Assembly (NCBI RefSeq): GCF_016704835.1
Contig: NZ_JADIZJ010000005.1
Location: 248,001 to 312,000 of the forward strand
Direction: 5' to 3'
DNA length: 64,000 nt
Source of the DNA: Sphingopyxis sp.
Lineage (GTDB): Bacteria; Pseudomonadota; Alphaproteobacteria; Sphingomonadales; Sphingomonadaceae
Of this stretch, positions 41,537-48,771 are shown one piece after another. Both the position numbers and the translations under genes were made by a program. Under the pieces are notes generated by a model. The model was not told where the DNA came from. It worked only from the letters and a program-made list of their open reading frames with translations, and ran no database searches. Position 1 is the stretch's first letter. Each line of letters opens with the position of its first letter.

Positions 41537-43634
41537 ATGCACCGTAAAACCCTGTTCGCGCCGCTGGCGCTGGTTGCTCTTTCCATGACCCCGGCGGCGG
41601 TCCACGCGGCCGATTCCGCGTCGGCATCGGCTCCCGCACCGGCGCTGACCTATCCCGAAACAGCGCGCGGCAACACGGTCGATCCGCAGTTCGGGGTCGA
41701 AGTCGCCGATCCCTATCGGTGGCTGGAGGACGATGTCCGCGTCAATCCGAAGGTCGCCGCCTGGGTCGCGGCGCAGAACAAGGTCACCGACGCTTATCTT
41801 GCTACCCTGCCCGGTCGCGAAACGTTCAAACAGCGGATGACCGAACTGTATAATTACGAGCGCTTCGGGCTGCCGACCAAGGCGGGAACGCGCTATTTCT
41901 ATACGCGCAACGACGGACTCCAGCCGCAGTCGGTACTCTATGTCCGCGAAGGGCTGAAGGGCGAAGGCCGCGTGTTGATCGACCCCAATTTGTGGGCGAA
42001 GGACGGCGCCACCGCGCTCGCCGAATGGAACCCTTCGGAGGACGGCAAGCATCTGCTCTATTCGGTGCAGGACGGCGGCACCGACTGGCGGATCGTGCGG
42101 GTGAAGGACGTCGCGACCGGTCAGGATCTGTCCGACGAGGTTCGCTGGGTGAAATTTTCGGCGCTCGATTGGGCCAAGGACGGCAGCGGTTTCTATTACT
42201 CGCGCTTTCCCGAGCCGAAGGATGGCGAGGCGTTCCAGTCGCTCAACGAAAATCACAGCGTCTATTTTCACCAGCTCGGCACTCCGCAGAGCGAGGATGT
42301 GCTGATCCATGCGACGCCGGACAAGCCCAAGCTTAACAATAGCGCGATCGTCACCGACGATGGTCAATATCTGCTAGTTGTCGGGTCCGAAGGCACCGAC
42401 GCGCGGCTGGGGCTGACACTTTACCCCATCGCCAAGAGGGTCGGCAAACCGATCACGCTGGTCGATGATTTCGCGAACAACTGGGAATATGTGACGAACC
42501 AGGGGCCGCTGTTCACCTTTGTCACCAACAAGGGCGCCCCGCGCGAGCGGCTGGTGGCGATGGACATTCGCAAGCCCGGCAAGCTGACCGAACTGGTCGC
42601 CGAAAGCGCCAACACGCTCGTCGGCGCATCGCGCGTGGGCGATCGCATCATTCTGTCCTACCTTGGCGATGCGAAATCGCAGGCCGAGATGATCGCGCTT
42701 GACGGCAAGAAAGTCGCCGACATCAAGCTCGCCGACATCGGATCGGCATCGGGCTTTGGCGGCAAGTCGAGCGATCCCGAAACCTTTTATGCCTTCTCGA
42801 GCTATGCTCGCCCGACGACGATCTATCGGCTCGACACCGCGACGGGAAAAAGCGAGATTTTCGCCGAGCCCAAGCTGACCTTCAAACCCGATGATTTCAG
42901 CGTTGAGCAGCGCTTCTACAAATCGAAGGATGGCACCGAGGTGCCGATGTTCCTCGTCATGAAAAAGGGCCTCGACCGCAGCAAGGGATCGCCGACATTG
43001 CTCTATGGCTATGGCGGCTTCAATGTGTCGATGACCCCCGGCTTTTCGCCGACGCGGCTGGCGTGGGTCGACAAGGGCGGGGTACTGGCGATCGCCAACC
43101 TGCGCGGCGGCGGCGAATATGGGAAGGCGTGGCACGACGCCGGGCGACTCGACAGGAAACAGAATGTCTTCGACGATTTCATCGGCGCAGGCGAATATCT
43201 GATCGCGCAGGGGATCGCCGGCAAGGGCCAGGTCGCGATCGAGGGCGGCTCGAACGGCGGGCTTCTCGTCGGCGCGGTCACCAACCAGCGCCCCGACCTG
43301 TTCGCCGCAGCGCTGCCTGCAGTGGGGGTAATGGACATGCTGCGCTTCGACCGCTTCACCGCCGGACGCTATTGGGTCGACGATTATGGCTACCCGTCGA
43401 AAGAGGCCGATTTCAAGAACCTGCTCGCTTACTCACCCTATCATAATATCCAGTCGGGCGCCGCTTATCCCGCAGTCCTGGTGACCACCGCCGATACCGA
43501 TGACCGCGTCGTGCCGGGGCACAGCTTCAAATATACCGCGCAGCTCCAGCATGCGAACGCGGGCGCGAAGCCGCACCTGATCCGCGTCGAAACCCGCGCC
43601 GGTCACGGCAGCGGCAAACCGACCGACAAAATCA
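41537..43634 (+). pseudogene. Exported prolyl oligopeptidase (S9A), disrupted near its 3' end by an ISL3 element
   Basis: ATG 41537 starts a Sec signal (LFAPLALVALSMTPAAVHA). The propeller domain follows (DPYRWLEDD, NYERFGLPTKAGTRYFY), then the hydrolase domain with all triad residues: Ser in EGGSNGGLL, Asp in TADTDDRVVPGH and His in RAGHGSGKPTDK. The reading frame is interrupted after TDKI at the insertion site and ends in IS-encoded RVYGFNG (stop 43657), losing the last 20 or so residues. Joining 43634 directly to 46626 restores the frame: 2,160 nt, 719 aa, ending in ...AFAAKWTGLTIE. As the triad is intact, the truncated enzyme might still fold, but loss of the C-terminal helix could destabilise it. 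Confidence 0.92.
43627..43634. repeat. Target-site duplication, left copy
   Basis: CAAAATCA directly precedes the left inverted repeat of the ISL3 element. An identical copy follows the right end at 46618-46625. Eight bases is the usual ISL3 duplication. Confidence 0.95.
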
Positions 43635-43658
43635 GGGTATACGGATTTAATGGTTGAT
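43635..43658. repeat. Left terminal inverted repeat of the ISL3 element
   Basis: Starts GGGTATACGGAT and ends GGTTGAT. It differs from the right end at positions 7, 12, 15 and 16. Confidence 0.93.
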
Positions 43659-43692
43659 GGGGCACCTTTACCCCACCAACCTGATACCATTA

Positions 43693-44970
43693 TCAGATGG
43701 TTGATAGATCGACTCCGTAGTTGAGTTCCTCTGCGAAGTCCGGCAGTCCGTAACCGATGGTTTTCTTGTAGAAAGGAGAGACCTTCGCAGTCGGTGCCTT
43801 CTTCTTGTGCTTCGTGGTGTAGAGCATTCGTGCCCGCATCACCTCGAAGGAGTAACCGCGCCCTTCACGGTTCTTGTCCTTGGCCAGTCGGTTGATGGAC
43901 TCCGTGTAAGCGTTGGTGACGGGCATGTCCGTCTCGAAGTAGGTCATGGTCTCTTCGCGCCAGTTTCCCACTGCCCTGACCAGATCGCTCCAGACTTCCT
44001 TTTGGCCCTTCGGGATGGTGGCTATCCACTCGTCCAGGGCGGCTTCTGCCTGGAGCCGTGTGGTGGCGTCCCAGATGCCGTAGAAGCGCTCCTTGTGCTC
44101 GTAGGCGGCCAGCAGTTGCGGGAACGCGCCTGTCCAGGTCTCCATGATGAGGCGCTCCCGGTCTGAGACTTCGTGAGCGCGTTTCAGCAGGATTTTCCGG
44201 TCTCCCTTGAGAGTCCGGCTCTGGGACGGTTTCAGCTCCTTTCTGAGGCCCTTGCGCACTCTCTCTAGGGCATCGTTGGCCATGCGCACCACATGGAACT
44301 TATCGACCACGATACGGGCCTGGGGCAGCACAGCCTTGACCGCTGCCCGGTAGGGGTTCCACATGTCCATGCTGACGATCTCGACCTTCTGCCGGTCTTT
44401 CAGCTTCATCAGGTAGTTGGTCACCACGTCCTGGCGGCGGGTGGCCAGCAGGTCGAGCAGGGTTCGCTCCTCAATGTTGGTCAGAATGCAGCGGTAGCGC
44501 TTGTTCAGGTATAGCTCGTCAATGCCCAGGATGCGGGGCGTCTCGAAGCGGTGCCAGCGCCCCAGGAACTCGGCGCGGGCGTTGAAGATGTCGCGCACCG
44601 TCTTCTCGTCCAGGCCGGTCTGTGCCGCCACAAGGTGTAGGGGTGGTTGAAGGATTCCTTCTCCACGTACTCATGCAGCCGCAGTGTCATACGGAATCCG
44701 TCCACCATCTCCGGTAGCTGGGGCCTGAATGTTGTCTTGCAGGCCCGGCAGGTGTATCGGCGGCGGACCACCCAGAGAGTGACCCGCTTGCCGTGGATGG
44801 GCAGATCACGATAGGGAACGTCACGCTTGCCGAACCGCACGAACTCACCCTGCACGCCGCACCCCCTCGCAGGCTACTGGTGTAGGTGCTTCAAGCCGAA
44901 AATGTATGTCTTCATTCTGCTCATCAGAATCCACCAACTGGTACCCAGGAAGGCTTAACGAATTAATCAT
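43693..44970 (-). pseudogene. ISL3-family transposase, two opposite 1-nt frameshifts
   Basis: ATG 44970 (GGGAG upstream) begins MINSLSLPGYQLVDSDE and runs to TPVACEG. Around 44860 an extra base shifts the frame; the middle part continues from QGEFVRFGKRD with CRACKTTF and LRLHEYVEKESFNHPYT. At about 44632 a missing base returns to the first frame, giving AAQTGLDEKTVRDIF, then GIDELYL, VSMDMWNPYRAAV, VDKFHVVRMAN, YTESINRLAKDKNREGRGYSFE. These are the DDE-type ISL3 catalytic blocks (Asp in GIDE, Asp in VVDKFH, Glu in AYTESIN). The protein should be about 425 aa. As written it cannot be made in one piece, so the copy is inactive unless the indels are errors. Confidence 0.9.
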
Positions 44971-44982
44971 CTCCCGCCTTGA

Positions 44983-46017
44983 TCAGAAAAACAGGTAGGT
45001 GGCGTAACCGGCAATCATCGCCATAGCAAAAATGACTGCTAAAAACGCCGCTAAAAGCTTCAGCGTGAACAAAGAGCGCAACAGAATGAGCTCAGTCAGG
45101 CTGGCTCCGGCACTGCCGATGATCAACGCTAGCACCGTCCCGGCACCCACGCCTTTGGCCATCAGAGCCGCTGCCAGAGGTATGACGGCTTCAGCGCGAA
45201 TATACAACGGCACGCCGATGACAGCGGCAACTGGAATGGCAAAGGGATTATCTGGGCCTGCATACTGCTCCAATAAGTCAGTGGGCATGAAACCATAGAT
45301 CACGCTGCCAATCGCAATACCGATGAGCAGGTAAGGCAACACATCGATAAAGTCCGACCAAGCTTCCCGCCACACACCACTGTACTTCCCTTCTTTCTTA
45401 ACCGTGACAGTGGGTTGACTGTCACAGCATTCGCTAGACGTAGAGACTGTTGTCTTCCTATCAGCCCCGCAAGAAGCCGTCTTCGGAGTGGTGTCGCAGC
45501 TGTTGGTGCCGCAACTCGATGCGGTCGATGTAGCACTGCACGGGCTTGCTGATGAACTACATCCACTGCTCTCTTGTGTCGCCGTCCGGCGCACATAACG
45601 CTCGAAGCCAAGCGTGTGAAGCAGCCATCCGGCACCTACCGCGACCACCAAAGCGGCGAGCACATAGATAGCAGTAAGTGTCCATCCAAACGTGGCAACC
45701 AGCAGGCCGACGACGATAGGATTCAGCAACGGAGATGAGAAAAGAAACACCATCATCGGCCCAAAACCGGCCCGTGCCCGAATCAACCCTTTCAACATGG
45801 GGATAGTCGAGCAACTACAGAAGGGCGTTATAGCTCCTAAACCAGCAGCAAGAAAATAGCCTCGCTTCCCACTGGAAGTCAGTAACGCTTCCACCTTGGA
45901 TGGTGGGATGTGACGTTGAAGAACTCCGACCAGCAAGCTAATGCCAATGAATAAAACCGATAGCTCGATAGCGAGAAAGGCGAACATGCCTAGAGCGTCT
46001 TGGAGTTGAGATGACAT
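44983..46017 (-). CDS. IS-borne permease (UPF0718/ArsP-like), probable metal or metalloid exporter
   Basis: 344 aa with about eight transmembrane segments in two blocks. The signature PFCSCSTIPMLKGLIRARAGFGPMMVFLFSSPLLNP holds the family's conserved Cys-x-Cys. The second block has GVPLYIRAEAVIPLAAALMAKG and GSAGASLTEL. Between the blocks lies an unusual cysteine-rich soluble loop (about residues 150-205: ESSGCSSSASPCS, SSCGTNSCD, ASCGAD, SSECCDS), which could bind soft metals. ArsP-type relatives export trivalent organoarsenicals. The gene is divergent from an ArsR regulator with shared operators, which supports a metal/metalloid function. tnpA starts 12 bp downstream. Confidence 0.82.
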   Translation of the reverse strand: MSSQLQDALGMFAFLAIELSVLFIGISLLVGVLQRHIPPSKVEALLTSSGKRGYFLAAGLGAITPFCSCSTIPMLKGLIRARAGFGPMMVFLFSSPLLNPIVVGLLVATFGWTLTAIYVLAALVVAVGAGWLLHTLGFERYVRRTATQESSGCSSSASPCSATSTASSCGTNSCDTTPKTASCGADRKTTVSTSSECCDSQPTVTVKKEGKYSGVWREAWSDFIDVLPYLLIGIAIGSVIYGFMPTDLLEQYAGPDNPFAIPVAAVIGVPLYIRAEAVIPLAAALMAKGVGAGTVLALIIGSAGASLTELILLRSLFTLKLLAAFLAVIFAMAMIAGYATYLFF

Positions 46018-46035
46018 TCAATATTACTCCTATAT

Positions 46036-46113
46036 TTCTAGTATTGTCGAAATGATGTACGCAGCCTACTTGCGTTTATCCGACCTGTCAACTATAATTC
46101 TAGAAACATCGAA
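46036..46113. promoter_or_regulatory. Twin ArsR-type operator sites between permease and regulator
   Basis: TTCTAG-N5-TCGAA occurs at 46036-46051 and 46098-46113. Each sits in a palindrome: ATTTC...GAAAT for the first and AATTC...GAATT for the second. The first lies just before the permease start (minus) and the second just before the regulator start (plus), so each gene has one site at its own start. Confidence 0.65.
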
Positions 46114-46128
46114 TTATTGGGGCGTGCT

Positions 46129-46443
46129 ATGGATCACGAAAAGGTTGCAGCCAGCTTAGCTGAGCTAGGGAATAGTCACCGACTGTCCGTGTTCCGCTTT
46201 CTGGTCAAAGCTGGCCATGATGGGGCTTCGGTCGGAGATATCCAGAAGGGGCTGGGTATTCCTGCTTCGACGCTATCACATCACCTTGCGCGCATGGCCA
46301 AGGTAGGGCTGATCCGGCAGGAGAAACATAGCCGCACGATTGTCTGTATACCCGAGTATGGGCACCTAGAGAATTTGATCGGTTTCTTACAAGAGGAATG
46401 TTGTGCAGGTGTCCGGATTGCGCATGAACCAGAACCGCTTTGA
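46129..46443 (+). CDS. ArsR-family metalloregulator (IS passenger)
   Basis: 104 aa from ATG 46129, with GGGG upstream. ArsR/SmtB winged helix: VAASLAELGNSHRLSVFRFLVKAG, GDIQKGLGIPASTLSHHLARMAKVGLIRQEKHSRTIVC. The vicinal cysteines at the C-terminus (LQEECCAGV), with the Cys in IVCIP, are likely sensor ligands for As(III) or a thiophilic metal, as in ArsR types with C-terminal CC sites. It is divergent from the permease and probably represses both genes. Confidence 0.87.
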   Translation: MDHEKVAASLAELGNSHRLSVFRFLVKAGHDGASVGDIQKGLGIPASTLSHHLARMAKVGLIRQEKHSRTIVCIPEYGHLENLIGFLQEECCAGVRIAHEPEPL

Positions 46444-46593
46444 CGCTTGCCCAGCTCGCTGTCCTCCCTAGTCAGCATCGCTATGAAGACTCAGGCGAAG
46501 GTGGAAACAGAAAATTGGCAGTAGAGTAGGCTGAAGAGGATCAATCAGATAATCCGCTGAGAAAGATTTTCTTCTTTACATCTTTGGCATTTT

Positions 46594-46617
46594 ATCAACC
46601 AGAAATTCCGGATACCC
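46594..46617. repeat. Right terminal inverted repeat of the ISL3 element
   Basis: On the complement it reads GGGTATCCGGAA..., ending GGTTGAT, and matches the left end at 20 of 24 positions. It is followed by the right CAAAATCA copy. Confidence 0.93.
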
Positions 46618-46687
46618 CAAAATCATTGCCGAAGCGGCTGACAAATATGCCTTTGCTGCGAAATGGACCGGACTGACCATCGAATAA
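46618..46687 (+). pseudogene. Severed 3' end of the prolyl oligopeptidase gene plus right target duplication
   Basis: CAAAATCA (46618-46625) duplicates the left flank. From 46626 the host frame continues, encoding the lost C-terminus (IAEAADKYAFAAKWTGLTIE) to the TAA at 46685-46687. Joined to 43634 it completes the 719-aa S9A protein. The next gene's ATG (46663) lies within this tail. Confidence 0.93.
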
Positions 46688-47781
46688 GGCGCTGGCCGTG
46701 GATTGCCGGCGGCCTGCTGCTGGCGGCCGCGGCGGCAATCTGGGCGATTCTGCCCGACGGGCGTGCTGCGCGCGTCGAACATCGCGCCGGCTGCTACGAC
46801 CGGACCAAGCTGCCGCGGGTCGACACGCGTGCCGACGGGCGCCAGGCGATGCAGCTTCGCGTCCTGCTCTGGAATGTCGAGGGGCTCCCCTGGCCGATCC
46901 GCAGCGGACGCCACGCAAAGCTGAGGCGGATTGCCGATTGGCTCGCCAGGCGACGCGAGGCGGGACTGGGGCCCGACATCTTGATCTTGCAAAAGGCGTT
47001 CACACCCGCAGCGTCGCGGATCGCCGTCGCCGGGAGGTTTCACTCGATCCTGCCCGGTCCGGCGCTTGACGATTTGAGGCATTTTCCTGCCGCAGCGCCG
47101 CCACAGGACTATCACCACGGCGCACGATGGCGGAAAGGCGAAGGCATCGGAAAATGGCTCGACAGCGGTCTGTACATCGCCACCGACCTGCCGGTGATAG
47201 ACCATGTCAGCGCGCCCTTTGCCGCCGACAGCTGTGCCGGATATGATTGCCTGTCGAACAAGGGCGGTCAGAATATCATTCTCGGCATCCCGGATGCGCC
47301 CGATAGTCTCCACATCTTCAATACGCATCGCAACTCGCGCGAATCATCCGGGGTATCGATCCAACGAGCCGAGATCGCGCATTTCCTCCAGACGAGCGAA
47401 AATGACATTCTGCTGCGCGGCCGCGGTGCGATCACGCGTCGGGCGATGATCGCGGCAGGCGATTTCAATAATTATCGGACGGGCGACAAGCGCGGGCATT
47501 TCGCGCGCGATCCGGGCTTTCGGCTGGCCGCAAAAGGACCGGGCATGACCGCCCGCGCCGCGCCGATGACCGACATTCAGGCCTGGTCCGACGCCTACGA
47601 CCTCCTCGGCTATCGCAGTTCGGACACACTTCGTGTCGAACCGCTCGCGGTCACGACATTGTTCGACGGCAAAAATGGTCCTCGCCTTTCCGATCATGAC
47701 GCCCAATATGTGATTGTCCGGATCAGTTGGCGCGCCGATGCACAGCCGTCGTCGATCCCGGTAAAATCCTGTCCTGTCTGA
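46663..47781 (+). CDS. Membrane-anchored EEP-fold (endonuclease/exonuclease/phosphatase) protein
   Basis: 372 aa. An N-terminal anchor or signal (WIAGGLLLAAAAAIWAIL, residues 12-30) precedes an EEP fold: LRVLLWNVEGLPWP, GPDILILQKAF, SGLYIATDLPV, FNTHRNSRE, MIAAGDFNNYR and RLSDHDAQYV. The family includes sphingomyelinases and nucleases. The metal-binding Glu of the usual LQE motif is Lys here (ILQK), so catalysis may be weak or lost. ATG 46663 lies 25 nt before the ancestral prolyl oligopeptidase stop, so the two were overlapped; the IS has now separated this gene from that promoter. No new promoter is obvious. Confidence 0.8.
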   Translation: MDRTDHRIRRWPWIAGGLLLAAAAAIWAILPDGRAARVEHRAGCYDRTKLPRVDTRADGRQAMQLRVLLWNVEGLPWPIRSGRHAKLRRIADWLARRREAGLGPDILILQKAFTPAASRIAVAGRFHSILPGPALDDLRHFPAAAPPQDYHHGARWRKGEGIGKWLDSGLYIATDLPVIDHVSAPFAADSCAGYDCLSNKGGQNIILGIPDAPDSLHIFNTHRNSRESSGVSIQRAEIAHFLQTSENDILLRGRGAITRRAMIAAGDFNNYRTGDKRGHFARDPGFRLAAKGPGMTARAAPMTDIQAWSDAYDLLGYRSSDTLRVEPLAVTTLFDGKNGPRLSDHDAQYVIVRISWRADAQPSSIPVKSCPV

Positions 47782-47790
47782 AGGAAACCC

Positions 47791-48279
47791 ATGTCCTATA
47801 ACCTTGCCTTCACCGCCACCGACACTGCTGCCCTCTGGGCCGAGGCGGGCGACGCCGCCGCGGCATTGGTCGCGGGCGAGCACGACGGCATCGCGAATAT
47901 GGCGAATGTCGCGGCGCTGATCTGGCAGGCGATCCCCGATCTGAACTGGGCGGGTTTTTACCGCTTCGACGGGACCGAGCTGGTACTCGGCCCATTCCAG
48001 GGCAAGGCGGCGTGCATCCGCATTCCGCTCGACAAGGGGGTATGCGGAGCCGCTGCTCGCCTCCGCGCGACCCAGCGCGCCGAGGACGTCCACGCCTTTC
48101 CCGGTCATATCGCGTGCGACGCCGACAGCCGCAGTGAACTGGTGGTGCCGGTGATCGCGGGCGACCGGCTGGTCGGCGTCCTCGACCTCGACAGCCCGCT
48201 GCCGGCACGGTTTACCGCGGCCGATGAGGCGGGAGCCGAGGCGCTGGTGGCGCGGATTGCGGGGGCACTGGTTTGCTGA
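47791..48279 (+). CDS. msrC: Free methionine-(R)-sulfoxide reductase (GAF-domain fRMsr)
   Basis: 162 aa, a single GAF domain. The fRMsr pattern is clear: NWAGFYRFDGTELVLGPFQGK, the cysteines ACIRIPLDKGVCGAA and HIACDADSRSELVVPV, and GVLDLDSPLPARF. It reduces free methionine-R-sulfoxide with thioredoxin, protecting from oxidation in the cytoplasm. It starts 9 nt after the EEP gene, so the two are co-transcribed. katG lies nearby, though on the other strand. Confidence 0.93.
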   Translation: MSYNLAFTATDTAALWAEAGDAAAALVAGEHDGIANMANVAALIWQAIPDLNWAGFYRFDGTELVLGPFQGKAACIRIPLDKGVCGAAARLRATQRAEDVHAFPGHIACDADSRSELVVPVIAGDRLVGVLDLDSPLPARFTAADEAGAEALVARIAGALVC

Positions 48280-48771
48280 CATCGTGCAGGCGATGCCATA
48301 TCCCCATGTCCATGTCGGCCCTGGGGTTCGAAGCGGACGCACGAGATCCTCCCTGAACGGGGAGAGGGGCCAGCGAAGCTGGTGGAGGGGCTCCATCGGG
48401 TTTGCCTTGCCGCCGCGGTAGTGCCGTACGGCCCCGCCACACCGCCTTAAAGCGGCAAAGGAGACAGAATGAACGCGCACGTGCGTAACTTTTGTCGCTT
48501 AAAGGGCATCAAAACCAGGCGTGAAATGAAAAGCGGTTCTCTGAACCTCGTCATGTTGAACTTGTTTCTGCATCCATGGCCCGCGTTCTCGCCCAACGCT
48601 CCGCCATTGACCAAATCCGGCCATGGTCCCTGAAACAAGTTGAGAGTGACAAATGATGAATAGGAATTGTCGCCGGAATGAACCCTTCGTTCCCCGAAAA
48701 GAAAGACCCGCCCCCAGGCCCATGTCCCCGGGGGCGGGTCCGCAACCCATCGTCTGTTCGGCTGGTCCAGA
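48280..48771. repeat. 492-bp intergenic region rich in dispersed repeats
   Basis: No convincing gene. It contains: TCCTCCCTGAACGGGGAGAG followed by GGGCCAGCGAAGCTGGTGGA (about 48340-48390), a motif I recall as common between sphingomonad genes; an inverted repeat AACTTGTTTC (48559-48568) / GAAACAAGTT (48632-48641) around a 63-nt centre; and the katG terminator. ATG 48469 with GGAGAC upstream opens only a short frame without similarity. Confidence 0.6.
48695..48740 (-). terminator. Rho-independent terminator of katG
   Basis: GACCCGCCCCC (48705-48715) pairs perfectly with GGGGGCGGGTC (48730-48740). Read on the minus strand it is followed by TTTCTTTTCG. It lies 31 bp after the katG stop. Confidence 0.9.

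Larger units (their letters stand above)
43635..46617. mobile_element. Complete ISL3-family insertion sequence with passenger genes (2,983 bp)
   Basis: Both ends are defined: inverted repeats at 43635-43658 and 46594-46617 match at 20 of 24 positions, begin GGGTAT and end TGGTTGAT, and are flanked by 8-bp direct repeats. Inside lie a transposase (minus, two indels), a UPF0718-type permease (minus) and an ArsR regulator (plus). The transposase is of the ISPpu12 kind as I recall it, a subgroup known to carry accessory genes. The base composition is less GC-rich than the host. Insertion is recent, because the duplication is still perfect and the host gene is otherwise intact. Confidence 0.95.
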
